From: Emcibacter sp. SYSU 3D8 | GTDB lineage: Bacteria; Pseudomonadota; Alphaproteobacteria; SMXS01 | Direction: 5' to 3' | DNA length: 64,000 bases | NCBI RefSeq assembly: GCF_039655875.1 | Contig: NZ_JBBYXK010000008.1 | Location: 1-64,000 of the forward strand | In this document: positions 51,592 to 59,755 of the stretch, piece by piece | Numbering within the stretch: position 1 is the first letter of the stretch | Layout of the letters: each line of letters begins with the position of its first letter | Program-made: the position numbers and the translations under genes | The notes under the pieces: model-generated | Database searches by the model: none | What the model saw: only the letters and a program-made list of their open reading frames with translations | Told to the model about the DNA's origin: nothing

Positions 51592-52044
51592 TCAGCAGCA
51601 GCTGGCTGCGGCCGCGTTTGCCGCCGGAGCACAACAGGACGACTTTGGTGCGTCGTCGCCGGAGATGTCCTCACCATAGACCGGGCTTTCGCCGGTGGTC
51701 AGGAACGTCTCCCAGGCAATGCCCTCGGGATCGCGGATCCAGGTCTTCTCCGACTTCGCATAGCAGCAGGTGGTCTCGCCCTGATCGAGCAGCGGGCGGC
51801 CCGCCTGGCTGAGCCGTCCGTAGACCTCGCCCAGTTCGCCGGCGTTCTCCACCTGGATGCCCAGATGGTCGATGCCCTTGTGTTCGCCGCGCGTGGTAAT
51901 GGCGAAATTCACCCGCGGATCCTCCAGCATCCATTTGGCATAGTCGGCCTTCACCACATCGGGATCGGCGGCGAACAGGTTGGAGTAGAAGCGGATCGAC
52001 TGGTCAAGGTCGGTGACGGCGAGATTGACGTGAAAGCGTTTCAT
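51592..52044 (-). CDS. arsI: ArsI-like organoarsenical C-As lyase (glyoxalase fold)
   Basis: A 150-residue vicinal-oxygen-chelate protein. Metal-site candidates are His5, His60 and Glu112 (WETF). The vicinal cysteine pair Cys93-Cys94 in TTCCYAKSEKTW is the hallmark of ArsI, which cleaves the carbon-arsenic bond of trivalent methyl- or aryl-arsenicals. The tail carries two more Cys pairs (SSCC and SCC), not needed in the enzyme and possibly an arsenic trap. The ATG overlaps the arsR stop in ATGA, so the two are translationally coupled. A related CadI function in cadmium response is an alternative. Confidence 0.85.
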   Translation of the reverse strand: MKRFHVNLAVTDLDQSIRFYSNLFAADPDVVKADYAKWMLEDPRVNFAITTRGEHKGIDHLGIQVENAGELGEVYGRLSQAGRPLLDQGETTCCYAKSEKTWIRDPEGIAWETFLTTGESPVYGEDISGDDAPKSSCCAPAANAAAASCC

Positions 52045-52421
52045 TGAACTGTTCCATTGTCAGAGGGGGTGCAGCAATCCGAGGGCTCGGCACAGCCGGC
52101 GACGACGCTGTCGAGCAGCGGCGAGCAGAATTCCGGCCGTCCCTGGCAGCAATCTTCCACCAGGAAACCGAGCAGATCCCGCATGGCGGTCATGTCCGCC
52201 GTATAGACGATCGACCGGCTATGCCGGGCCGACCTCACGAGAGCGGCGTTTGCCAGGACCGAAAGATGCGTCGACAGGGTGCTGGCCGGAAGGTCCAGTT
52301 CGCGGGCGATATCGCCCGCCGCCATGCCGTCCGGCCCCTGGCGGACCAGTAGCCGGAATATCCGCAGCCGGCTGTCCTGCGCCAGCGCCGAAAGTGCCTG
52401 AATTGCCAGTTCCATTTCCAT
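52041..52421 (-). CDS. arsR: ArsR-family metalloregulator
   Basis: The 126-residue winged-helix repressor has the DNA-recognition helix in DLPASTLSTHLSVLANAALV. The arsenite-binding site is C-terminal: Cys91-Cys92 in EDCCQGRPEFC with Cys99, similar in layout to AfArsR (C-C then C a few residues on) and unlike the Cys-x-Cys of the E. coli type. Additional cysteines near the end (GCAEPSDCC) may help. It should release its operator when As(III) binds. The ATG at 52421 is preferred; a second ATG at 52415 is possible. It leads the arsR-arsI-arsC-aqpS operon. Confidence 0.93.
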   Translation of the reverse strand: MEMELAIQALSALAQDSRLRIFRLLVRQGPDGMAAGDIARELDLPASTLSTHLSVLANAALVRSARHSRSIVYTADMTAMRDLLGFLVEDCCQGRPEFCSPLLDSVVAGCAEPSDCCTPSDNGTVQ

Positions 52422-52442
52422 ATTTCTACAATTGCCGAAATA
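52421..52442. promoter_or_regulatory. ArsR operator at the arsR start
   Basis: A 22-bp near-perfect palindrome with arms TATTTC and GAAATA around a central CAATTG covers the ATG and the -10 region. Eighteen of 22 positions are symmetric. It lies just downstream of a -35-like TTGACA at 52452-52457 (minus strand), as expected for a repressor site that blocks RNA polymerase. Confidence 0.7.
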
Positions 52443-52451
52443 ACGGATTGA

Positions 52452-52457
52452 TGTCAA
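52452..52457 (-). promoter_or_regulatory. -35 element of the ars promoter
   Basis: TTGACA on the minus strand, the consensus sigma-70 -35 hexamer, 31-36 nt before the arsR start codon. The -10 element is not well conserved and is probably in the operator palindrome. Confidence 0.45.
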
Positions 52458-52482
52458 GCAGCCAATTGCGCCCGGAACGCAT

Positions 52483-53172
52483 TCAGCCCGGGCGCTGCTC
52501 GGTGACCGTGACCGCGCCCGCACCATCCCAGGCAAAGCTCCAGCGCTCCGCCTTGCGCACATTGGCGACCATGGCCGGCCGGAAACAGGCGATGCATGTG
52601 CCGCGTCGCCGGCGCACACTGGGATAGATTATGCCCGGCGCCCCGCTCTCCAGCAGGACCTCGGCCAGCGCCTGCGACGCCAGGTAGGACTCCGGCGCCA
52701 GGCAATCGGCGTGGTCATCGGCGCCGCGAAGGTCATGATACGTACCGCCGAAATCCGCCAGATAGTCGTCATAGGTCACGGTTTCGCGCCAGCCGCCGAT
52801 CTCGGCGAGCTCCAGCCCCTTGTGGAAGACGATCTCGTCCTGCGCCGTTGCCAGATCGAATGCCGCATACCACGCCCCGCGCTCCGGCCCGTTGAACCGG
52901 CTGCCCAACGGATGCGGATGGCAGAATGCCGCGTTGACGATGCGGTAGTTCGGCACGCTGAACACCAGTTCGCGGATGCCGATGCCGGGGAGCCGGTCGT
53001 TCTCGGCCTGCAGGCGGTCATTGGTGGCGTGATCGAGGTCGAAGATGTCCTGGAGGTGAACGTCGCTGTCGGCGATCCGCGCCAATACGCTGTCGCCACC
53101 ATCGCTGTAGCGGGACGGGATCAGGCGGTGGGTATCGTTTTGCCGGATTGCCGTGGTCGGCGGCAGCCTCAC
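52483..53172 (-). CDS. RES-domain toxin
   Basis: A 229-residue protein with a RES fold, spread over the middle (RIVNAAFCHPHPLGSRFNGPERGAWYAAFDLATAQDEIVFHK). The conserved Arg, Tyr and Glu/Ser positions of the family are present: R in SRFN, Y in WYAAF, E in DEIVFHK. RES toxins destroy NAD+ or ADP-ribosylate a target when freed of their antitoxin. The GTG at 53172 overlaps the antitoxin TGA in GTGA, so the pair is translationally coupled. It is in the same direction as arsR, and its stop lies about 62 bp before the arsR start, with the ars promoter and operator in that gap. Confidence 0.85.
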   Translation of the reverse strand: MRLPPTTAIRQNDTHRLIPSRYSDGGDSVLARIADSDVHLQDIFDLDHATNDRLQAENDRLPGIGIRELVFSVPNYRIVNAAFCHPHPLGSRFNGPERGAWYAAFDLATAQDEIVFHKGLELAEIGGWRETVTYDDYLADFGGTYHDLRGADDHADCLAPESYLASQALAEVLLESGAPGIIYPSVRRRRGTCIACFRPAMVANVRKAERWSFAWDGAGAVTVTEQRPG

Positions 53173-53606
53173 GCGCCGCCTCGCCTGGCGTCCAGCAGGC
53201 GCCGCACGGTCTGCAACGCTGGAACGCCGCCCCGGCACATGAAATCCAGCGGCGTTCTGCCGCCGAATATCCGGTTGTTGTTGGGCAGCGCGACCCAGGC
53301 ATCGGCAAGGTTCTCGGAATAGAGGATGTTCAGCGCCTTGAAGATGCCGACGAGATAGGAAATGCGGGTCAGCCGGTCCGCGTCCAGCACCCGCCTCCCG
53401 GTTTTCTTCAGCTCGTAATAGGGACCGTTGGACATGCCGCCCAGCAAAGCCCGCGCGTCTTCGTCGCGCACCGACCAGCGTTCCATGATGTTGAAAAATG
53501 CCTTCACGGCCGAAGGGCTCAGCCGCTCCCGTTCGGCACGCGCGGTCAGGTCGACAAGCGGCGACGGATCGTGACGGCTGTCGGGATAGTGCAGTGGCTG
53601 CATCAT
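53169..53606 (-). CDS. MbcA/ParS/Xre-type antitoxin (DUF2384)
   Basis: A 145-residue antitoxin. The N-terminal part has a helix-turn-helix-like pattern (VKAFFNIMERWSVRDEDARALLGG), and the C-terminal about 60 residues (RLTRISYLVGIFKALNILYSENLADAWVALPNNNRIFGGRTPLDF) match the MbcA/ParS antitoxin toxin-binding domain. It should cap the RES toxin and repress the pair. The region upstream (53607-53640) is AT-rich with an ATAATATATACT stretch that could hold the promoter. An AGGAG precedes the first ATG. Confidence 0.85.
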   Translation of the reverse strand: MMQPLHYPDSRHDPSPLVDLTARAERERLSPSAVKAFFNIMERWSVRDEDARALLGGMSNGPYYELKKTGRRVLDADRLTRISYLVGIFKALNILYSENLADAWVALPNNNRIFGGRTPLDFMCRGGVPALQTVRRLLDARRGGA

Positions 53607-53772
53607 ATTCTCCTGATACGGAGTATATATTATCCTGTTTTGAATTCGTCAAGCGTGGGGCGCGCCAAACTGCACAGGCTGCGTGCCGGCCTGCGCCGGC
53701 CGGAAACAGCGCCTCGATATTGCCTCTAGCGGCCTTTGGGCTATCTCCGGTAACATCAATGCCAACCAGTGA

Positions 53773-53804
53773 GCCCGGTTCATTGACGCGACCGGGCGTT
53801 TTTT
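53773..53804 (+). terminator. Intrinsic-terminator-like hairpin in the leader of the serine acetyltransferase gene
   Basis: A 7-bp stem GCCCGGT/ACCGGGC with an 11-nt loop is followed by GTTTTTT, the structure of an intrinsic terminator. It ends 18 nt before the acetyltransferase start, so it could attenuate that gene. It might instead end unseen transcription from upstream, but no plus-strand gene precedes it. Confidence 0.6.
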
Positions 53805-53822
53805 CATGTGCCGGAAACCGCC

Positions 53823-54821
53823 ATGTCAGCGAAGATCAAGACCACGGATCGTGCGCCCCGGGCGAGCTCGCAAGGGACGTCCCCGCAGGACTGGAACCTG
53901 GACGGCATCGTCGCCGGCCTGCGCGAGTCTCGTGAGATCAGGAACAATATCCGCTTCCGCGGCAGAATCAGCGAGTTGCCCGACCGCGCCAGCGTCTCCC
54001 AGGTCATGGAGCAGATTTCCGCCGCCCTGTTCCCGACCCATTACGGCCGCGCCGACCTGACCAGCGACAGCATGGACTACTACGTCGGCAGCACGCTCAA
54101 CGGTGCGTTCACGGTTCTCGCCGAGCAGGTGCGCCGCGGCTTGATGTTCTCGACCGACCACGACAATGACAGCGACGAGAATATCCGTCAGCGCGCATCC
54201 CGCATCGTCCGCGAATTCGGCGACCTGCTGCCCGCCATCCGCGACATGCTGGTCTCGGACCTGCATGCGGCATTCCGGGGCGACCCGTCGGCCACCAGCC
54301 TGTCGGAGATTCTCGTCTGCTTTCCAGGCATGGCGGCGGTGATCCATTACCGCGTCGCCCATGCGCTCTACCGCCTCGGCGCCACGCTGCCCGCGCGCCT
54401 GATTACCGAGATTGCCCATTCGAACACCGGCATCGATATCCATCCGGCGGCTGAAATCGGCGAGAGCTTCTTCATCGACCATGGCACCGGCGTCGTGGTC
54501 GGCCAGACCGCCATCATCGGCGACCGGGTGCGGCTCTATCAGATGGTGACCCTGGGGGCCAAGAGCTTCCCCGCCGACGAGAACGGTGCGCTGATCAAGG
54601 GTATTCCGCGCCACCCGATCGTCGAGGACGACGTCGTGATCTATTCAGGCGCGACCATACTGGGCCGCATCACCATCGGCGCCGGATCGGTCATCGGCGG
54701 CAATGTCTGGCTGACCCAGAGCGTGCCGCCCGGCAGCAACGTCACCCAGGCGCAGATGCGCAACGACTGCGCGCTGCTCTATGACGTTTGCGCCCGCAAG
54801 GACGACGCACAGCAGGACTGA
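53823..54821 (+). CDS. cysE: Serine O-acetyltransferase (EpsC/CysE family)
   Basis: A 332-residue enzyme with an N-terminal helical region (about 150 residues, AAFRGDPSATSLSEILVCFPGMAAVIHYRVAHAL) and a left-handed beta-helix of hexapeptide repeats (IDIHPAAEIGESFFIDHGTGVVVG through VIGGNVWLTQSVPPGS). It makes O-acetylserine from acetyl-CoA and serine, the step before cysteine synthesis. It is longer than E. coli CysE and closer to the EpsC branch. The ATG at 53823 is used; a GTG at 53808 would add five residues. A terminator-like hairpin in its leader suggests attenuation. It has no cysK neighbour here. Confidence 0.9.
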   Translation: MSAKIKTTDRAPRASSQGTSPQDWNLDGIVAGLRESREIRNNIRFRGRISELPDRASVSQVMEQISAALFPTHYGRADLTSDSMDYYVGSTLNGAFTVLAEQVRRGLMFSTDHDNDSDENIRQRASRIVREFGDLLPAIRDMLVSDLHAAFRGDPSATSLSEILVCFPGMAAVIHYRVAHALYRLGATLPARLITEIAHSNTGIDIHPAAEIGESFFIDHGTGVVVGQTAIIGDRVRLYQMVTLGAKSFPADENGALIKGIPRHPIVEDDVVIYSGATILGRITIGAGSVIGGNVWLTQSVPPGSNVTQAQMRNDCALLYDVCARKDDAQQD

Positions 54822-54916
54822 CGCTCCAGGCCTTCCGGGGACTGCGGGACAAGCATGCCTCGCGCTGCGTGGCCGGAAACCGTGTCACGGCCGAGCGGCC
54901 AGATCATGTCCCGGCG

Positions 54917-55255
54917 TTATGGAATGCGCTGGGCAGTGGCGCGCGGGTCGTCCGGATGCCATTGCAGGGACGTCGTGCGCCGGTTGTAGTCGACCAGCCT
55001 GCAAAGCCCCCACGCGATCACCGAAATACTCAATACGCCCAGCGACCAGATCACGATGATCACCGTCTCGCCCACGCCCGCAAGCGTCCGGCCGAGCCAT
55101 GACACCGTTTCGACCACTTGCGGTTCGGCAGCCAGCAGGTCTGCGTTGCCGGAAACCCAGTCACCGGAGATATCCACCAGCGCATAGGACAGCCAGACCG
55201 CGCCGCTCCACGGCACCAGCACGATCATCGCCACGATCCAGATGAAGATCTTCAC
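54917..55255 (-). CDS. Small two-helix membrane protein, coupled to DUF4112 gene
   Basis: A 112-residue protein with two hydrophobic helices (IWIVAMIVLVPWSGAVWLSYALV near the start and VIIVIWSLGVLSISVIAWGLC in the middle) and a polar tail. I do not recognise a family. The GTG at 55255 overlaps the stop of the DUF4112 gene in GTGA, which suggests the two proteins act together in a membrane. Confidence 0.7.
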   Translation of the reverse strand: MKIFIWIVAMIVLVPWSGAVWLSYALVDISGDWVSGNADLLAAEPQVVETVSWLGRTLAGVGETVIIVIWSLGVLSISVIAWGLCRLVDYNRRTTSLQWHPDDPRATAQRIP

Positions 55256-55692
55256 TTCACCACCTGCCACGACGTGGTGATCGAGCCGTCCTCGGCCTTC
55301 AGCCGGGCCAGCTTGTCCAGATGATCCTGCAGCAGCTTGACGTTGCGCACATTGGCGCGGAAGAACACGTCACCCACCCAGCCAACCAGGGGCACCATGC
55401 TGATCACGGCATCGAGACCGACATTGCCGGCCATTTTCGCCAGCAGCATACGCGGTGCGCCAAGCTGACGCGCCTCCCACACCAGATACGCCGATACGCC
55501 GGTCGCCAGCAACGTGCCCGCACCCGGAACTATGTTGAGCAGCGCATCGGCGCCGACGCCAATGCCGGTGCCCGGAATGACGAACGCATTGTCCATCAGG
55601 CGGGCGAGGACGTCGAGCCGCGCGCGCGCCGCAACATGGGGATGCGCGTCGTCTTCATAAGCCTGGTAATGAGCAGATCCGGCGAAAGCCAT
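55252..55692 (-). CDS. DUF4112 membrane protein
   Basis: The 146-residue protein matches DUF4112: ARLDVLARLMDNAFVIPGTGIGVGADALLNIVPGAGTLLAT, then two hydrophobic segments, and a final ANVRNVKLLQDHLDKL. These are small integral membrane proteins of unknown function, common in proteobacteria. I choose the ATG at 55692 because GGGAG lies 8 nt before it and the family starts there; a longer frame from 55824 adds an unmatched N-terminus. It is coupled to the downstream small membrane protein. Confidence 0.82.
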   Translation of the reverse strand: MAFAGSAHYQAYEDDAHPHVAARARLDVLARLMDNAFVIPGTGIGVGADALLNIVPGAGTLLATGVSAYLVWEARQLGAPRMLLAKMAGNVGLDAVISMVPLVGWVGDVFFRANVRNVKLLQDHLDKLARLKAEDGSITTSWQVVK

Positions 55693-55889
55693 TTGGGGCG
55701 ACTCCCAGAATTCGGACACGGCTGCGTCCGTCAGGTGGAAGAGTCCGACATCGCGATTCACTGAACCGCCAGAGGGGCCCGGACCCAGTAAGTTCACAAA
55801 TGGCAATTCGCGGGACGGATTCAAGGTCTCGCCTCTGTCATCTATGGGGACATCCGGCTATACAGGCGCTCGTTTCCAGGGAGATCCGG

Positions 55890-57071
55890 GTGCAACAGGT
55901 CGACGTCATCGTCATCGGCGCCGGGGCCGCCGGCATGATGTGCGCGGCCGAGGCCGGCAAACGCGGCCGGTCGGTCGTGGTCATCGAACACGCACGCGCG
56001 CCCGGCGAGAAAATCCGCATCTCCGGCGGCGGACGCTGCAACTTCACCAACCTGAACGCCGGACCGGCGAACTACATTTCGGAAAATCCGCGCTTCTGCA
56101 TCTCGGCGCTGCGCCGTTTCACCCAGCACGATTTCATTACCCTGGTCGACCGGCACGGCATCGCCTGGCACGAAAAGACGCTGGGCCAGTTGTTCTGTGA
56201 CGGCTCGTCGCAGCAGATCATAGACCTGCTGGTGAAGGAGATGACGCGCCGCGGCGCCGAGCTTCGCCTCGCCACCCCCGTCTCGGGCATCGACAGGGAC
56301 GCCGATGGCTTCACCGTTGCCTTGCCGGGCGGCGCCGTGCGCTGCAGTTCCGTGGTCGTGGCCAGCGGCGGGCTGTCGATCCCGAAAATGGGCGCCACCG
56401 GCCTCGCCTACGACATCGCCCGGCAATTCGGCATCGGCATCGTCCCGACGCGCCCGGCGCTGGTGCCGCTGACCTTCGATCACGCCATGCTGGAACGGCT
56501 GAAGCCGCTGGCCGGCGTTGCCGTCGATGCGGCCTCGGTCCGCTGCGGCAAGACCCGGTTCGACGAAGCGTTGCTGTTCACCCACCGCGGCCTCAGCGGC
56601 CCTGCCATTCTGCAGATATCGTCATACTGGAAGCCTGGCGAGGAGGTCGCCGTCAGCCTGTTGCCCGGCACCGATGTGTTTGGCGAGCTACGCGCCGCCC
56701 GCGCCGCCAATGGCCGCCAGGCGCCCCATACGGCCCTTGCGGCGCTGCTGCCCAAACGCCTTGCCCAGGCCATCACCGACCGCGAGGGTATCGCCGGCAA
56801 CATCGCCGACTTGTCCGACAAGCGTCTGCGTCAGATCGAGGGCGCCATCAACGACTGGCGGATCGTTCCTGCCGGAACCGAAGGCTATCGCACCGCCGAG
56901 GTCACGGCCGGCGGCATCGACACGAACGGCCTGGATTCCAGAACCATGCAGGCCAGGACGGTCCCGGGCCTGTTCTTCATCGGCGAGGCCGTCGACGTCA
57001 CCGGCTGGCTAGGCGGGTTCAATTTCCAGTGGGCCTGGTCGTCAGGCTGGAGCGCCGGACAGGCCGCATGA
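55890..57071 (+). CDS. NAD(P)/FAD-dependent oxidoreductase, BaiN/HI0933 family
   Basis: A 393-residue flavoprotein. The FAD Rossmann motif is VIVIGAGAAGMMCAAEAG at the very start, followed by GEKIRISGGGRCNFTN, a strong signature of the HI0933/BaiN family. The C-terminal FAD segment is GLFFIGEAVDVTGWLGGFNFQWAWSSG. Members include BaiN of gut bile-acid metabolism and proteins of unknown role. The GTG at 55890 with AGGGAG 6 nt upstream is the best start, since it opens just before the FAD motif. The substrate is unknown. Confidence 0.88.
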   Translation: MQQVDVIVIGAGAAGMMCAAEAGKRGRSVVVIEHARAPGEKIRISGGGRCNFTNLNAGPANYISENPRFCISALRRFTQHDFITLVDRHGIAWHEKTLGQLFCDGSSQQIIDLLVKEMTRRGAELRLATPVSGIDRDADGFTVALPGGAVRCSSVVVASGGLSIPKMGATGLAYDIARQFGIGIVPTRPALVPLTFDHAMLERLKPLAGVAVDAASVRCGKTRFDEALLFTHRGLSGPAILQISSYWKPGEEVAVSLLPGTDVFGELRAARAANGRQAPHTALAALLPKRLAQAITDREGIAGNIADLSDKRLRQIEGAINDWRIVPAGTEGYRTAEVTAGGIDTNGLDSRTMQARTVPGLFFIGEAVDVTGWLGGFNFQWAWSSGWSAGQAA

Positions 57072-57139
57072 CGCTATGGCTGTTCTCGGGACACGCGCAG
57101 GAGTAGCCTTGCAGCCGTGAAGCGTGGGGAGACATAACG

Positions 57140-57688
57140 ATGGATCTTTACCGTCAGGTCATCGATCTGATCGTCACCGCACCCGATCGCAAACCGGCCG
57201 GTGGCTTGCCGCGCCTGCTCGATTCGCTTTTCGCCGACCTGGCGGCCGACCCGTCGCCGCGTGCGGTCGACGACACCGAGAGCATGATCTGGAGCGCCTG
57301 GACGTCCCATCCGCACCCCGATGCGGTCGATGCCATGGGCCGGGCACTGCGCATGATGCACGCCGCCTCCTTTGAAGTGGCCGAACGCGAACTCGACCGC
57401 CTGACCGCGTCGTTCCCGCTGTGGGCCGAGGCCTGGAACAAGCGCGCCACCTTGCTGTTCCTGATGGACCGCGACGATGATAGCGTTGCCGACATCATCC
57501 AGACCCTGAAGCTCGAGCCCCGTCACTTCGGCGCGCTGTCCGGCTACGGCCAGATTTGCCTGCGCCGCGGCGACGAGGCCGGTGCGCTCGTCGCATTCGA
57601 GGAGGCGCTGCGCATCCATCCCCACCTCCAAAGTCTGCGCGAGGCAGTAACATCTCTCAACAAGCGGCTCGGCGGAACGCTGAACTGA
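57140..57688 (+). CDS. TPR-like protein of unknown function
   Basis: A 182-residue soluble protein with tetratricopeptide-like helices (AERELDRLTASFPLWAEAWNKRATLLFLMDRDDDSVADIIQTLKLEPRHF then GALSGYGQICLRRGDEAGALVAFEEALRIHP). Proteins of this length with this layout are conserved in alphaproteobacteria and lack known function. The ATG has GGGGAG about 10 nt upstream. It follows the BaiN-like gene by 68 bp and could be co-transcribed. Binding partner unknown. Confidence 0.75.
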   Translation: MDLYRQVIDLIVTAPDRKPAGGLPRLLDSLFADLAADPSPRAVDDTESMIWSAWTSHPHPDAVDAMGRALRMMHAASFEVAERELDRLTASFPLWAEAWNKRATLLFLMDRDDDSVADIIQTLKLEPRHFGALSGYGQICLRRGDEAGALVAFEEALRIHPHLQSLREAVTSLNKRLGGTLN

Positions 57689-57702
57689 GAGAACGGCGCC
57701 GG

Positions 57703-58416
57703 TCAGGCCGCGTCGTGAAAGATCACACCCAGCGTAAAGCGACCGCCCGAGCGCAATCGGCTGACACCGTGGCGCATGACCGCACGATAGACGCCGCGCG
57801 CGCCCTGCACCGGATGCTGGTTGACCGCAAAGATCACCGCGTCGCCTTGCTCCAGTGGCACGACGTCGACCCGCGACTGCATACGCGGCCGCTGCTCGGT
57901 CAGCACAAACTCACCGCCGGTGAAATCCACGCCTGGCCGTGACAACAGAAACGCCGCCTGCAACGGGAACACATGCTCGCCGTACAGATCCTGGTGCAGA
58001 TGGTTGAAGTCCCCTTCCCCGTAACGGAGCAGCAAGGGGGTTGGCCGTTGCTGGCCGGCCAGATGGCATCGATCCAGGAACGCCGCATGCGCCGGCGGAA
58101 AGCGGGTGTCGGTCCGCAGCGCCGCCGACCAGTCGTTGGCGATCGCCGCCAGCGGCGCATAAAGCGCCGTTCGCAATGCCGCGATCTTGTCCGGCAGCGG
58201 ATAGGCGAAATATTTGTACTCGCCCCTTCCGTAGCCGTGCCGTTGCATGTTCACCTGTTTGCGGAACCGTCCATCGTCATCGTAAAGCCCGGCCAGCGAC
58301 GCGCATTCCGGCGCGGCGAGAATGCCGGTCACCAACGCCCAGCCCTGTTCATCCAGATCGCACCGGATGCGCGGCCAGTCCAGCGCCGCGACGCGGTGGG
58401 AAAGCGATCGGGTCAT
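57703..58416 (-). CDS. 2-oxoglutarate/Fe(II) oxygenase (Oxygenase-NA-like)
   Basis: A 237-residue double-stranded beta-helix protein. The iron site is HLHQDLYGEH (H-x-D within) with a distal His and an Arg in RSGGRFTLGVIFHD that would bind 2-oxoglutarate. This matches the PF09859 group of proteins of about 240 residues, whose substrates are unknown but include nucleic-acid-type bases in relatives. The ATG at 58416 has GGAG 7 nt upstream; a frame extending to 58470 is less supported. Confidence 0.82.
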   Translation of the reverse strand: MTRSLSHRVAALDWPRIRCDLDEQGWALVTGILAAPECASLAGLYDDDGRFRKQVNMQRHGYGRGEYKYFAYPLPDKIAALRTALYAPLAAIANDWSAALRTDTRFPPAHAAFLDRCHLAGQQRPTPLLLRYGEGDFNHLHQDLYGEHVFPLQAAFLLSRPGVDFTGGEFVLTEQRPRMQSRVDVVPLEQGDAVIFAVNQHPVQGARGVYRAVMRHGVSRLRSGGRFTLGVIFHDAA

Positions 58417-58544
58417 GATGGCTCCATCTCCTGAAGCGCAAAGCCTACAGCGCGGCCCGGCGGATGCCACCTCGCTGCTTGCGGTACAATCTCGTGACGG
58501 TGCACGCGTCGTGGAGCGGAATGGCCCGGCTCAACAGAAACACT

Positions 58545-59720
58545 CTATAAGGTCGGCTGGTCCGCAGGATCCTGGCTCGCGCGCGAATAATAGGCGATCC
58601 ACTGGTGCAGCCGCTGGTTACCCACTTCATTCCGGCCGAAGATCACGTCCGGGATCGCGCCGGACGCCAGGCCTTCCTGCACGCCATCGACCGTTGCGTA
58701 ATCCTCGTATTTCACCACGTCGTGAAGCAGCTTGGTCCGCGCGTCGAACATGGCTTTTTCCTCCTCGGTCTCCGGCGCCTTTGCCGCGAGGAAAACCTGG
58801 GTCGTTACCGACCGGTCGTGCCGATCGCCGGGAAACAGCTGCGACACCACGCCGCCCTCGCCATGGCGCACCGCCAATGACACATGGGGAAACAAGGTGC
58901 GGATTACCGTCAGCCCGTCGTTCAGCTTGCGCTCGGCTGCCGGCTTGCCGGTCACCGGCAGGATGTCGTGATGGGCGAAGCCGATCCGCTGATGCGGGCC
59001 GAACGCGTCGTAGGTCAGCACGTTGGACTGGGAAAACACAGCGATGGTCTTCGGGTGCAGCGATGCGATATGATAGCCGTCCACATAGCCGTCATGGGCC
59101 AGCTTCCAGTTGGCGGTCTCGAGTTGCTGGGAGGCGACCACCTCCCATTTGTCCATCTCCAGCTTCTCCAGCTCCTCGCGGAAGCCGCCCAGCCAGGCAT
59201 CGACGTCGATCACCGCGCCCGGCGTCAGGCTGACCAGGATCATCCCGGCCACCTCGGCGCAGGGCAGCTCGGTCAGCCCCTCGCCGTCCACGTCGAAATC
59301 GCCGAATTTGTCGGGGTCCGCCACCTTCACCAAGGAACCACGGTCGTCATAGGCCCAGGCGTGATAGGGGCAGACCATGCGCACGCTTTTGCCGCTGCCT
59401 TCCTCCATCACCCGCGCGCCCCGGTGGCGGCAGACATTCATGAACGCCCGCACCACGCCGTCGCGGCCCCGGATCATCACCACCGGCACGCCGACCACCT
59501 TCGTGGCCTTGTAGCGGCCCGGCTGGCGCAACTCGCCGGTAAAGGCAAGCAGCAGCGGCAGCCGCTTGAAGATGCGCTCCACCTCCAGCGTCCACAATGC
59601 CGGATCCAGGTAATAGGAGGCGGGCATGCGCATCACGCCGGGGGCGGAATCCGTGGTGCCGCTCCGCGCATGGTCGGCGAGGCGGTCGGCAATGTGATTA
59701 TAATCTTCGAAACGGTCCAT
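58545..59720 (-). CDS. Rieske non-heme iron oxygenase, alpha subunit (third)
   Basis: A 391-residue protein with Rieske site Cys97 and His99 in CRHRGARV, and Cys117 and His120 in CPYHAWAY. The mononuclear iron motif is DGYVDGYHIASLH near residue 210. It is a different branch from the two oxygenases at the left end of the window, being shorter. It stands alone among genes for a membrane protein and an MDR reductase and has no reductase or ferredoxin neighbour. The ring substrate is unknown. Confidence 0.92.
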   Translation of the reverse strand: MDRFEDYNHIADRLADHARSGTTDSAPGVMRMPASYYLDPALWTLEVERIFKRLPLLLAFTGELRQPGRYKATKVVGVPVVMIRGRDGVVRAFMNVCRHRGARVMEEGSGKSVRMVCPYHAWAYDDRGSLVKVADPDKFGDFDVDGEGLTELPCAEVAGMILVSLTPGAVIDVDAWLGGFREELEKLEMDKWEVVASQQLETANWKLAHDGYVDGYHIASLHPKTIAVFSQSNVLTYDAFGPHQRIGFAHHDILPVTGKPAAERKLNDGLTVIRTLFPHVSLAVRHGEGGVVSQLFPGDRHDRSVTTQVFLAAKAPETEEEKAMFDARTKLLHDVVKYEDYATVDGVQEGLASGAIPDVIFGRNEVGNQRLHQWIAYYSRASQDPADQPTL

Positions 59721-59755
59721 GGCTCTCTGTTACCGGCAGGTATATCCAGCGCCCG

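Noticed and set aside
53607-53822. SAM-II or other riboswitch before serine acetyltransferase
   Set aside because: I looked for known consensus elements and found none. Only the hairpin and T-run are supported.
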